In this document: piece after piece, positions 32,215-41,990 of the stretch
Layout: every line of letters starts with the position of its first letter
Numbering within the stretch: the first letter of the stretch is position 1
DNA from: Adiantum capillus-veneris
Lineage: Eukaryota > Streptophyta > Polypodiopsida > Polypodiales > Pteridaceae
Length of the DNA: 64,000 nt
Direction: 5' to 3'
Assembly: GCA_014529385.2 (NCBI GenBank)
Contig: CM043945.1
Span: forward strand, 153,885,741 to 153,949,740
Made by a program: the position numbers and the translations under genes
Notes under the pieces: generated by a model
Told to the model about the DNA's origin: nothing
What the model saw: only the letters and a program-made list of their open reading frames with translations
Databases searched by the model: none

Positions 32215-32931
32215 TTATTGAATAATGCCATGGATAACATTACAGATCATTTTCTGTTGATCTTCGATGCTCCTGGCACTAGAGGTGGATTGTACAATCT
32301 CTATCCATCCTACATGGTAGGCGTGGCCAGAGTGTAGATCCGTCAACACCTCAGTGTGGAGGTCGTATGTCCAATGATCATTAATGAACAATCCTTCTAG
32401 AGTCGACGTGTTAACGGTTTCTTGTGAGGTAGAAGCAATGTTGCTCCCCGTGGTTTTACTTGTCACCAACGGTACTCTAGAGGGAACTTCTGAAGGAGGC
32501 AGCTCAACAGGGCCTTCTTGGTAAGAAGTTGGCAGGATATCCACATGGACACTCTTTGGGGGTGTGGGGTCCACGTGCGATGTGAAAGGAGAGTCCACTT
32601 CCCCACCCCCTTCGTGTGCTTCATTTGCATCAGGTTCCGAGCGAGTAGCTCTACCTAATGTTTCCATGAAACGGCTAAACATACTAGTACTAGGCTGTGG
32701 AGCTTCGGAAGGTGCATGGCCTTCTCTCTCAGTGTTTTGGGTAGGGTATGCTTCCATGATTTCTGAGTCGGAGGAGGAATCACTAGCGGCTATTTTAGGG
32801 TCTTGGGTGGTGCTACCTTGTGTCCCCGCTGAGGGTCTAGATCCTATCGTGGATGGGTAATGGGTGTCCGTATGAACAGAGGCACCCTCAATATGCTCGT
32901 GTTCTAGCACCCGCCCAGAGCGTAAGTGCAT
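32215..32931 (-). CDS. N-terminal gag extension beginning MHLRSGR
   Basis: 238 codons. It opens MHLRSGRVLE, resembling the M-(x)-(T/L)-RSG start seen in many plant gypsy Gag proteins, so this is probably the true Gag N-terminus. The rest is Ser/Thr/Pro/Glu-rich and probably disordered, with a more conserved-looking end (INDHWTYDLHTEVLTD). It is in the same phase as the capsid ORF and separated by a single TAA (32,215-32,217, CAA TAA GAA). The 14 codons between that stop and the next ATG are also open. In life it was probably one Gag of about 660 residues before the zinc knuckles. Confidence 0.72.
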   Translation of the reverse strand: MHLRSGRVLEHEHIEGASVHTDTHYPSTIGSRPSAGTQGSTTQDPKIAASDSSSDSEIMEAYPTQNTEREGHAPSEAPQPSTSMFSRFMETLGRATRSEPDANEAHEGGGEVDSPFTSHVDPTPPKSVHVDILPTSYQEGPVELPPSEVPSRVPLVTSKTTGSNIASTSQETVNTSTLEGLFINDHWTYDLHTEVLTDLHSGHAYHVGWIEIVQSTSSARSIEDQQKMICNVIHGIIQ

Positions 32932-33191
32932 GTGCTTTTGATACCCTAAGGTGTCAAAAAGTTGCTCTAGGAGGCCTTGTGACTAGTTTTTAGCGCGTTT
33001 TTTTGTTTGTTTTTTTGCTAGATTTTTTAGAGCGTGTCGTGGAATGGGCCGTGTGATAGCTCGAAACGAGCGTATCGGTCAGAGGGTCGTGCCATGCTTT
33101 ACAGCCCTCCGTTTGGTCACTCTATGCCCTCGGAATCCCTAAAACTGTCAATTTCCAGTAGGGAACGCGCACCAAAACCAGTAGGGAGTAC
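32932..33191 (-). promoter_or_regulatory. Leader and primer-binding region of the gypsy element
   Basis: 260 bp between the 5' LTR and the first ATG. On the - strand the first bases after the LTR are GTACTCCCTAC, then TGGTTTTGGTGCGCG, which starts with the TGG expected of a primer-binding site; I cannot match it to a specific tRNA. CCAGTAGGGA occurs twice here (about 33,157 and 33,178). Confidence 0.5.
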
Positions 33192-33891
33192 TGCAGACCC
33201 AGTTACTGAGCTCAATTCTATTGGGAACTCTCCCCATAAACCCGAAGACCAGAGTGGAGTTTGCAACCTCCGCAAGTTGTCTTTTCACAATGGCAGGGAG
33301 AACAACCTGTGCGCTCCTTGCCGCACTGTCGAAGCAAGGGACTTGCCGATACACCGTGTACGAGCCGCAGACGGCTCCAAGCACACAACTAGTTTAACTA
33401 GTAAGCTCAAAGAGGGCAATGGTGTGTCACTCACCGCCTTATGCTCCTGCCGTAGAGGATTCCTCGCCGCGAAGAAGAGGGAGACGCCGCTACGCCGCGC
33501 TCAACCGCCTCGCCGCCATCGTGCCGCCGCAACGCTCGATCGCACACACACTCTCACTCTCTCTCTCTCTCTCTCTCACGCGCACACACACAAGGAGATG
33601 GTGAAGGAGAAGGTGGAGATGGAGCAAGAGCAGCTTCTATTTCACAATGAGAGAATGAGTAAAAATTAGGTTTAGTTGGCTTTTATGTGAGCTCACCCCA
33701 TTCACACTTGGGCGCCCATGCTTAGCCAACTAACCCTCGCATGTTCGTGTTAGAGTGCGCCTCTCATCGGCGATCACTCTACTTTTCCCTATTGGACCGA
33801 CAAGCCCGGTGCCTGACTCTACTTAAATAAATAATACGGTTACAGTGTCCGTCGTAGGCGATAGGGTGTCTGTGAGCCACGAGGGTTAACA
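33192..33891 (-). repeat. 5' LTR of the 13-kb gypsy element (700 bp)
   Basis: It matches the other LTR with about eight substitutions. The 42-bp length difference is almost all in the (CT)n tract (21 bp here, 33,557-33,577). Confidence 0.93.
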
Positions 33892-34320
33892 CAACCACCG
33901 TAACGGCATCTTCTACATCGACAGGCTACGGGAGTGCCTTCTTGAGTGCTTGGAAAGCTCTGTCCCCTTTGGCCAATTCAACGGCGTCCTCCTGCGTCGC
34001 CGAATCCTCGTGCGACCTTGTGTTCAATGAAAGTGCACAAAGGATTGTCGCTACGTCTTTTTCCATATGTATCTTTCTTTGTTTCAGTTCCTCCTTACTC
34101 AGATTAATAAGGGATCTTTGACCGCTATCATCGGTGCCCCATTTCGCAAAGTCGCCTGCCGGATCGATAGCCTTTAGAGCGTCGGGCTACTCGATCGATG
34201 ATCTCTGTTTGCTTGCCACTGCTTCGGCGTAGGACGGCAGAGGAGCCTGCCATGGCGCGGTGAAGGGCCTCACCGACACCAAGTCAGAAAAGGGATCATC
34301 ACCACCTAGTGGAGATAATA
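33892..34320 (-). pseudogene. Probable 5' part of LINE ORF1 (N-terminus), with two stops
   Basis: One - strand frame is open for about 145 codons except for two TAG codons. It includes APWQAPLPSYAEAVASKQRS (the 'SYAeaV' motif common near the N-terminus of plant LINE ORF1), FAKWGTDDSGQRSLINLS and EDAVELAKGDRAFQALKKAL. It ends at the outer edge of the gypsy 5' LTR, and the DUF4283 part of an ORF1 lies at the other outer edge (20,910) on the same strand. I infer one LINE split by the gypsy insertion. Against this, joining the flanks needs a 1-nt shift and there is no target duplication. TATAAAAG at about 34,325-34,332 (- strand) precedes it. Confidence 0.45.
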
Positions 34321-34334
34321 CTCGCTTTTATAGC

Positions 34335-34957
34335 AACACCTGGGTGTAATAAAGACTAACTCTAGATATCAAAAACGATTATTATCACTTAATAATCGCG
34401 ATTCTGGCAAGACAATAATCGCTACATATAAGGCTTCACAAAATAGGCGATGCAGCGAGGAGAGAAGATGCTAGCAAGCCACGCACCAGGCCATTAAGCA
34501 AAGAATGGAAAGAGTCGCTTAAGATACTTATCATCAGCATGCTGCAGATGCAAGGATTCAGTGAAGAAGGCCAAGGTGCTATAGCGGAGTAGAAAGGAAA
34601 CTCGCAAGAGGTCCCACTGTTGTAGATGCTTAGTGTATACCCCTTGTAGCCTGTGATCAACCCTCAAACCTCCTATGCCCAGATCCCTACGCCATTGCTA
34701 CCCTCAGACAGCTCATTTTGCATCGTTTTCTACCATCGCTACTCTGCTGCTAGGTGTATCGATGTTTTAAAATGTGCAACCTTTAAAGGGCCCTTCCTAT
34801 TGAAGGGTCTATGGGGGACCCCACTAGCACTTCTAAAAAGTAAGGGCCAAGTCGCACCCCAGAAGAGTGAGGGGAGTGGGGAAAATGTTTTCTGTATAAT
34901 GGGAAAGTCCTAAAAGGTAGGCATAGATATAGAATTCCAAAGATAACCCTACTAGGA
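34335..34957. other. No recognisable gene
   Basis: Short ORFs on both strands with no recognisable product. Nothing is supported here. Confidence 0.45.
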
Positions 34958-35142
34958 CTTTGAAAAAGCAAGGTCATAAGCTAACGTTACGGGGAAGTAT
35001 TCTTCTCCTTCTTTTAGGGAGTTTCCTTCCAATCAAATACGTTGCACGTTCTTTGAAAAAGCAAGGTCATAAGCTATCCGGGGAACTATTCTTCTCCTTC
35101 TTTTAGGGAGTTTCCTTCCAATCAAATGCGTTGCACGTTCTT
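34958..35142. repeat. Two-copy 93-bp tandem duplication
   Basis: Copies start at 34,958 and 35,051 (CTTTGAAAAAGCAAGGTCAT) and share TTCTTCTCCTTCTTTTAGGG and GTTGCACGTTCTTTG. Differences are few. Confidence 0.9.
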
Positions 35143-35179
35143 TGCTTCCTCTTATTTTTCAAAGGTGAGTCTTTGCACT

Positions 35180-35225
35180 CACTAACCCCACTAGCCCAGG
35201 CGGGACTCGGCAAGGGTTACGGAGG
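35180..35225 (-). repeat. SINE 3'-end-like fragment
   Basis: The - strand reads GCCGAGTCCCGCCTGGG (about 35,193-35,209), nearly the same as GCCGAGTCCCACTTGGG in the tRNA-SINE at 41.64-41.82 kb. The rest of the SINE is not seen here. A related AGAGCCGAGTCCCGC occurs on the + strand at about 35,807. Confidence 0.4.
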
Positions 35226-35389
35226 ATTATAAGCGAGGGTTACGGAGGATTTTCTTTATTCTTGAATGCAGCCATTCACGGCGCAGCACGCCCGTTGGCC
35301 TGAGCTGGTCCTGTGCGTCGATTGGAGCTCTGGGTGCGACTCTGTGCAAGGACCTGCCCCCGCTGGCCCGGTGCGACCCAGCTCTTACT

Positions 35390-35490
35390 ATTTTGGATGT
35401 CTCCCTCAATGTGAAAGCAGGTCGCGAGCATGCCTGCACATCTGAAGGGTTGTCGCAGCACATGCAAAGACACGTGCGACAAAGAGCGAA
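35390..35490. repeat. Dispersed repeat, inverted relative to 41,890-41,990
   Basis: The reverse complement of about 35,395-35,480 matches 41,895-41,970 almost base for base over its core: GTGCTGCGACAACCCTTCAG, then ATGTG(C/T)AGGCATGCTCGCG and TGCTTTCAC. ORFs in both copies translate this repeat and are not genes. Confidence 0.8.
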
Positions 35491-35640
35491 GAAAAGGAAA
35501 CAAGGAGGCACGATGCTAACCAGGGCAGGACTGCCCTCCGAACCTCAAGTAAACGCTCGCTGTTCGTTTTCTTTCTCTCTCTGTTCGTTTGTATGTATTC
35601 AAGGAAACCATAAAGCTGCTGAGCGGACCAATAAAACGTT

Positions 35641-35770
35641 GCGACGCACGATGGCAGAAGAAGACGTGTGGATGAACGATGCTGTAAAAATTTATACAGG
35701 AAGAGATGCCGGCACGAAGACCGGATGGGCGTGCACGAGGCGACGCACGATGGCAGAAGACGACGTGTGG
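35641..35770 (+). repeat. 30-bp direct repeat with 99-bp spacing
   Basis: GCGACGCACGATGGCAGAAG followed by A(A/C)GACGTGTGG occurs at 35,641 and 35,740. In the 35,393-35,797 ORF both copies encode RRTMAE(E/D)DVW. The ORF itself has no known domain and covers the dispersed repeat, so I do not call a gene. Confidence 0.75.
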
Positions 35771-35869
35771 CGGGGACTTTTTTTGGGCCTGCTTTAAAAA
35801 GCATTAGAGCCGAGTCCCGCACGATGTTTATTGTAATAATATAATTCTATTTAATAGTGGACACACTCT

Positions 35870-35965
35870 TTCTTTTTGGCCTGCTCAAGAAAGGCCTTAG
35901 TATTGGGTTGGATTGGGCGTTCTTTCGCGGATGACGTCCACGTGGACGGCTAAAATTTACGACAC
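35870..35965 (+). repeat. Repeat flanking the GRDP segment, left copy
   Basis: TTGGCCTGCTCAAGAAAGGCCTT, interrupted relative to its partner, then GATGACGTCCACGTGGACG. The right partner at 40,441-40,500 has TTGGCCTGCTAAGAAAAGGC and GATGGTGTCCGTGGACG in the same orientation and order. The left copy carries an extra ~25 bp between the two blocks. Confidence 0.6.
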
Positions 35966-36139
35966 GTTTTTAGCCTTTGCAAGAGAGCGTGCCGTGTTGT
36001 GCAGGGAGTCCCAAGCGACAGGATTGCGCAGTAATTGAGGATGGCGACACTGTGATAGGGCTTAGAATGCTAGGAGAAGTGGCCGCTGCTGTGAAGCTCA
36101 CCGCCTGGACAAGACGTTCTTGTTGTGCTTTGAGGCGAA

Positions 36140-36171
36140 CCTTCTCTCTCTCTCTCTCTCCCCCCCCCCCC
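36140..36171. repeat. (CT)n followed by a C12 run
   Basis: The tract ends immediately before the first readable GRDP codon (36,172), so it marks or caused the 5' breakpoint of that gene fragment. Confidence 0.9.
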
Positions 36172-38668
36172 TTTCGTCTGATTGAGACTCCCGAGCAAAA
36201 TGACAGGCCGCAAGTTTTTCTTGGTTCCGACATACGACATAGATTTGATGTGGCATGCTCACGAGCTGAACCCGCAAGCACATACTAGGCAAAGTTCTTG
36301 AGCATGATGATACTGACGCAGATAGAAACCCGGGCCAGAAGTTGCAAGCGGGCTTTGAACAAACATGCAGACTGTGGCAAGAATCTTATGGCACTCTGTA
36401 TCAGCGAGCTGGTGCTATGTATAGAGGAGAGCCACCAGCTCCTCTTTTGTTGCCCTCACCAGCCCCCAATTTATTATCCAATGCCAACAAGCCGACGATA
36501 GCACTTGGCATGCCATTGGACTTCACTCCATTGGCTTCCAGAGAACTTATGCAGGTGAGAACGCTCTTTAGCTCTTTAGCTACTAGGAATCTGCTGCTAA
36601 AAATCTGTGCTTCTTGTAAGAACTTGTGCTTTAACACATAAACTTGTCTACAGGTCTTTGTAACTGTCATCAAAGCTCGAAATGTACCGCACAAGAAGAA
36701 AGGAAATTTTTGTGTACGTCTCCAAATGGAGAGGAAGTGTAGCCATTTCAAGCTTGAAACTGCCTCCGTGCCTTTGCTTTCTGAACTTGCCTGGAATCAT
36801 ACTTGGACATTGGAAGTTGAGAAGTTGACAAATGGCTTGCGGCTTGAGCTTCTACGAAAGCACGGCAATGCACTCAAGAAAAAGATAGTTGGTAGTGAGA
36901 TACTTGGTGTGGATCATCTCTCATGGCAGCAACTGCTAGCCACTCCCAGTCTTTCTTATGATGGGTGGTTGAGTATGTCACATATGGCGGTTTCGCGCCG
37001 CTCCATCAATGACAAGCCTCCATCATTGCTTGTGTCTATATCAGTGACGCCTCCTCAGCTTGCACCACGATTGTTCCGAACCATCAATTGCATCCCTACG
37101 GATGACACCTGCCGCATGATTGAGGGTTTACAGACACGTGGACATGGATGCTGGTTGACGAAGACTGTTCTTGATCACACCAATGGAGTGGTCTTCATTG
37201 TCCGTTTGTGGTTAGTGGTGCATAGCACTCACATCATGGTCACTTTGTTTGATTGCACATGCTCAATTTCATATGTACGTGTCGCGTCTTCTCAGGTATT
37301 CCGATGGGCAGACACTACCCCATAAGAGAAGAGGTGCTTCCACATTCATCAAGGTGAATGGGAGTACCCAAACATCTACAACACTGTAGGAACTGCTCCA
37401 GGTATAATTTTTCTTTTCAAGAAACTATTAAGTACTCTTAAGGTTGTGTTTGTCCCAAAAATATGGGAAACAGGTTTTTAAGCTATTTCTGTTATGGATC
37501 TGCATCTCGGTTGATATCAATGAATTAGCTGAGTGCAACATTCTATTTGGTTTTGCAGCCAAAATAGTTGCAAGTGCCAGGCAATTGATATCGGAGCGGG
37601 ACACATCGGCAATCCTATCGATGCAGCGATGTTGGGGTTTCTTCGACAATAGCTCTCGGCTTGCTGTGAGTAGAGCAATGGCATACCCAATGCGGAACAT
37701 GAGGCCTCTTTTGGAAATACATGGAAGCCTTAGTAATCAGGTTAGGAAAAGTTCTAAAAACTGTGCCCTTTTTACCCCCCTCAAGTTGTGCCTCTTCTTA
37801 AAGATTTTTCTTGGGCAACTTCACTCTTCAGATACGCCTTGTATGCAGTCGAAAGCTTGACTACGAGGTGATAGGATCTATTGATGAAGAAGAAGGAGTA
37901 TTTGTCACTTTAATTCGCTACAATTTAATTGATGCACCCCTTGGGAAAGCAACTGCTCTTTTCAATTGGAGGACTGGTGCCATGGAGGTACTAAAGCATT
38001 ACCTTCCATTTCTAGTTACCATGCTTGTAATTGAGGAGAGCTGTTTCTTATAGAGCTATTACTTGAAAGATGGTCTTGTGTGGATAGGTTTTACCCACGG
38101 AGAGCGTGGTTCTCGTACTGTTATTGTTGAATATAATTGCTACCTCTGTTTATGACATGGAGGGCTTGAAAATCAAGCTCAAGTCAAGTCGAGCTCCACT
38201 TCCACAGGCAGCCTCTGCTGATGAATGGGGTAAGTTGAAATGCATGAATGCAAGGTCAGAGGGAGAGCTCTGCTCAGATCAGATTATGCCATCTTGTTAT
38301 GTTGATAGGACATGGGGTACCTGGGGATGCAAGGTTGTCTACTTCTTTCTCACAAGGCCATGATGCCCGAATTTGTAAATGTCCTAACGCTGTCACCCAT
38401 GTTCCACATAGAGGCTGTTGTGATGACAACGAGAAGTGGAGCGTCAACTATGTCAAGACGAGAGGCCATGATGCCATATTATTGCTGGTGGGACATGTCA
38501 CCCATGATTTGGGCATTGTACTTTTACAGCCCCGGCAATGGCGCGCTTGGAGCGGCAGGATGCAGAGCAGCTGGAGCATGTGGTGGAGGTTGCGGAGGAA
38601 GTGCTTGCGGAGGAGCTAGATGCGGAGGCAGTGGTTGTGGTGGCGGCGGCTGTGGTGGTGGGGATTAA
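36172..38668 (+). pseudogene. GRDP: GRDP-like gene (DUF1399, glycine-rich domain protein), 5'-truncated, seven exons
   Basis: GRDP proteins are plant proteins with an N-terminal DUF1399 and a Gly/Cys-rich end, linked to stress responses. Exons with GT-AG introns: 36172-36554, 36654-37210, 37296-37401, 37559-37740, 37832-37987, 38088-38229 and 38309-38668. Hallmarks: VPTYDIDLMWHAHELNP, GKVLEHDDTDADR, YQRAGAMYRGEPP, VFVTVIKARNVPHKKKGNFC, VGTAPAKIVASAR (across exons 3/4), RKLDYEVIG...VTLIRYN, GKATALFNW, VVLVLLLLN and the C-terminal GGCGGSACGGARCGGSGC. Introns are kept, so it is not a processed copy. The N-terminal half of DUF1399 is missing. The frame breaks near 36,202, 36,282, 37,320-37,345 and before the glycine-rich end. 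I treat it as a pseudogene; the splice sites are inferred by eye. Confidence 0.82.
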
Positions 38669-40377
38669 AAAACATCATGGTTTGCCTTAGTGCAATGCTA
38701 TTAAAGGGAAGATGAAGGAAGGAAGAGTACTTGTTTATACATTGTACTGACCCATGTTTTAAATGTGAGAAAAAGAGAAGAAGAGCCTTTGTAACATACT
38801 ATACCATAGTAAAATTGATGTGTTGTAGATTACCATTTGTGTACATTATAAAATATCAACTCTCTCCTCAGATGCTAAATGGCTTGGTTGTATGAATGGT
38901 TGTATTGGTTAGGAGCCCATTTTGAGTTTCAACAAGGAGGACCCATGTATGATTGATAGCATTCATTAATCTTTAATAAGAATAACCCAGCAAAGATTGG
39001 GAAATTCCTATTGCCATGGAGTTTCTAGATCTAGACACAAGCTTATGCTGATCAGGATTTAAGATAAATTGCTCATCTTGGTGAATGTTCTATGGTGAAT
39101 ATTGTGGGATACACTTTAGGTGCTATGGGGGATCTGAACTACTTGCATTGCGGCTAGCAAGTTTGTGCTATCGCTATTGAGGAGGAAGAAGGTTTATTGT
39201 ATTTCCAAGATTTGGTGTTCCATTGCAGATGGGAAGAGTACTCGCCACAAATCAATCATCCGTATGTTTGGCTTCATGGATTGGATGTGAGCTGACATGT
39301 TCACCAACTCCTTAGCATACAAAAGCTTAAACTTGGAATGCCACACCTTGCATTCTAATGATGTCAAATAAACAAAAAAGATAAGTCTAAATAAACATAG
39401 AAGATTTTGTGAAATTAAAACCTTACTTTTGTTCTATAGCATGCATGCAGCCTCCCCATCAATATAGCATGCATGCAACCTCTCCTTCAATATAGAGAGT
39501 AATGTGTAAGAGGTTAACATTTTTAGGGTGCAAGATTTGTTATCTTTGAAGCGACATATCCAATGTCACCATAGAGAGATTTGACATAAAGGTTTAGATG
39601 CTTATGTTCCATGTTTATCCGTGGGATTGGTGCGGATTGAGAAGTTGCACTTCTCCTTTGCCTTTTTAGAATGAAATTCCATAATTCATTTGGTCATTGT
39701 CCCTCAATCTGTGGGATATGTACTTCTAGATATGACCTATTGTCATATGGGATGTTTGCACACACTCATTCATCAATCTGAGTTCTTGGTTTGATCACAG
39801 TTTGGTATTGTTTGTCAGGTTGCATTTCTAGCTCATTAACTTCTCAATTTCAATGCTTTTAGGGTAAGGGGACTAGGTAGGGGGTACTCAATGATGATTT
39901 TTTATTTATTTAAAAAAAGCACATTTGAGTTGATCCGTCTCGTAGCGAAGAGTGATGACGGTGCTCAGAAGTTAATGTGAGGCGTCAACGAGGCTCGAGG
40001 TAGCAGAGTGCAAACCAAGAAGCTACGGGGCACGAGGGTCACGCACAAGGAATTTCAGCCTTCAGGACGCTCGTGCAAGATGCAGGTGTCACGCGTAGGT
40101 GTTCATCCTTTTTTTAAATTTATGTTTCATTGCACTGGCAACATGCGTGCGCATGTTGGGTTGGTTACATCAATAATCTCTAACGATGTCGCTGTAACCT
40201 GTGTGAGTTCAAAACTCATTGTACGTTTTAAACGGTTAATGGGACATCAAGGATCCAGCCCTTGCAGAAGGGAGGAATCGTCCCGACAAATGAATGTAAT
40301 ATGGAAGCTACCAATAGGACGGGGCTAGTAGGGGTACCACTAGAAAAATTTCTAAAAATCATCCATTAGTAGAGTAG

Positions 40378-40380
<3 letters not shown>
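38669..40380. other. No recognisable gene; small repeat at 39,438-39,500
   Basis: The first few hundred bases are probably the 3' UTR of the GRDP copy. Later sequence has only short ORFs. ATAGCATGCATGCA(G/A)CCTC occurs twice near 39,437 and 39,466. Nothing else is supported. Confidence 0.5.

Positions 40381-40442
<62 letters not shown>
40381..40442. repeat. (CT)n microsatellite, 62 bp
   Basis: Uninterrupted CT repeat directly before the right copy of the GRDP-flanking repeat. Confidence 0.95.
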
Positions 40443-40445
<3 letters not shown>

Positions 40446-40500
40446 GCCTGCTAAGAAAAGGCCTTTTCACAGATGGTGTCCGTGGACGACCAGCAACTTT
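40443..40500 (+). repeat. Repeat flanking the GRDP segment, right copy
   Basis: Partner of 35,870-35,965 (see there). Together they bracket about 4.5 kb containing the whole GRDP fragment. Confidence 0.6.
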
Positions 40501-40912
40501 GCACAGCAAGGCCTGTAGGAGTCAGATTGACGTGAAAGCGTGCGCGTGCAGAAAGCTTGGCTGCATGCATTAGAGTCCTGTGCGACTTTGCGAGTCTACC
40601 CGAGTCTACAGCTAACGCTGTACTCGGAGTAGTCATGAGGTACTGAGAGGGTTACGAATGAAGGAATTGCTTGGGTATGGGTAGAGAGAGTAAATTAAAT
40701 GCGAGGAGGCTTCTGTCCGAAAGAAACGTCAACAGGCAGCTAGCTCCACATGCATGACATAAATGGCAGCAAGAGGGGCAAAGCAATAGGTAACCGTACC
40801 TAGAAGACTCTTGAACTTTGAAGAAATTGGATGTGAGCTCCATCTCCCTCTCTCTCCTTCTCTATCACATCAGTTTCCGAAGACTATTGAGCTCTATAGA
40901 AAAATTGGCAAA

Positions 40913-40916
<4 letters not shown>

Positions 40917-40993
<77 letters not shown>
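40917..40993. repeat. Compound (CT)n-(CA)n microsatellite
   Basis: About 37 bp CT then about 40 bp CA. About 30 bp downstream is GGTCTTGAGTTCAAAACTC, a motif also found beside CT/GA tracts at about 48.34 and 48.47 kb. Confidence 0.95.
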
Positions 40994-40994
<1 letters not shown>

Positions 40995-41099
40995 GACCTT
41001 CGATTCCCTCTGGAGTATCAGGTCTTGAGTTCAAAACTCGTGATGGGTCCACTAATTATTAAAAATTAACAAGTTAATCAATAATTAGTGATTGCGCTG

Positions 41100-41636
41100 A
41101 ATAGTTCCCTGCTAATTATTGATAAGTTTGCTAGTTAAAATGACAAATGAGCAATTTGCTAGCTACTGCTAATAAAAAATTAGTGCATGTAGTAGTTAAG
41201 CGTATTATTCAACACAGCTTTGAATTTACATGCTCATCTCAGATGAGCCCACTAATATTCCTTCTTCCTAACAACACCTTCACAAATCCTTCCATTGGCA
41301 GGCCCTCGTGATTCCTCACCTTGTTTGTTTTAGCACAATGAAGGGGACAACTTCCTTAATACTAGGAGTCTTCCTAATATACAAATTTAATCAAGGATTA
41401 CTAACCAATGACAAAGAACTTTCCTTTTATCAGCGAACGTGGGTGTGATTACTTTTTCTAAGTTTTGAAAAGTGTGCTTACCAACGTGGGTGTGATTACT
41501 TTTTCTAAATTTTGAAAGGTCTGCTTACCCTTTTTGCATATTTGGCAAAAAAGCCTAATATTTATCCTCTGTCAACACGAATCAGTGAGACCACCTACAC
41601 AAAAGTTTTATTGCTAATACCACTAAATCAATTAAT
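41100..41636. other. No recognisable gene
   Basis: AT-rich spacer. CGTGGGTGTGATTACTTTTTC occurs twice (about 41,437 and 41,484), a short 47-bp direct duplication. No ORF of interest. Confidence 0.5.
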
Positions 41637-41639
41637 CCC

Positions 41640-41825
41640 AAGTGGGACTCGGCTCTATTGAAGAAGGAGCTATATCAAGGGAAGATCTTCCTACAGATTT
41701 CGCAGCTTATTCATTGGGATTCTCCCAGATCCCTAGCAACCCACTAGTAGAGGACTCGAACACGGGTTGTTGCGTACTCATTTCCTAACCTAGGAGCTAA
41801 CCATATCAGCACAATGGTCGCGCTA
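41640..41825 (-). repeat. tRNA-derived SINE
   Basis: On the - strand from 41,825: an A-box-like TGGTTAGCTCC, then about 40 bp later a B box GTTCGAGTCCTC, both internal RNA polymerase III promoter elements in the spacing of a tRNA. About 100 bp downstream is GCCGAGTCCCACTTGGG, which recurs in the fragment at 35.2 kb and resembles conserved 3' parts of plant SINEs. The tRNA part is not foldable as a clean cloverleaf by eye, so this is a SINE rather than a tRNA gene. No poly-T/A tail was identified. Confidence 0.6.
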
Positions 41826-41889
41826 GTGTCGGAGGCACATCTTTAATATTAAAAAAAAAAGACATTTTCCCCTCTACTCCCTCAGCTTT

Positions 41890-41990
41890 TGCCGCGCGTC
41901 TCTTTACATGTGCTGCGACAACCCTTCAGATGTGTAGGCATGCTCGCGCCTTGCTTTCACTACGAGCATGCAGTAGTATGCGCTAAGCTC
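41890..41990. repeat. Dispersed repeat, partner of 35,390-35,490
   Basis: Inverted relative to the 35.4-kb copy; the core GTGCTGCGACAACCCTTCAG is identical. Confidence 0.8.

Larger units (their letters stand above)
20911..33891 (-). mobile_element. 13-kb Ty3/gypsy retrotransposon with dual protease domains and accessory ORFs
   Basis: Two direct repeats, 20,911-21,652 and 33,192-33,891, flank a - strand gag-PR-RT-RH-IN region. Read on the - strand the LTRs have TGTTA...TGCA ends. A polypurine tract abuts the 3' LTR. Coding order from 32.93 to 22.88 kb: proline/serine-rich N-terminal ORF starting MHLRSGR, capsid, four zinc knuckles, a first protease, an acidic linker, RT, RNase H, integrase, a second protease, a WVPK-repeat tail, and a separate 140-aa ORF. 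No chromodomain is visible. I counted about eight substitutions between the LTRs outside the microsatellite, so insertion is fairly recent. No 5-bp target duplication is present (AGTGC versus CAACC), which may mean a later rearrangement. Confidence 0.93.

Noticed and set aside
35227-35822. Several ORFs of 75-138 codons on both strands
   Set aside because: They read through a dispersed repeat and a 99-bp-spaced direct repeat and show no domain. Overlap of ORFs on both strands argues against coding.
41738-41825. Functional tRNA gene
   Set aside because: A and B boxes are present on the - strand, but the arms do not pair into a cloverleaf and SINE-like sequence continues downstream.
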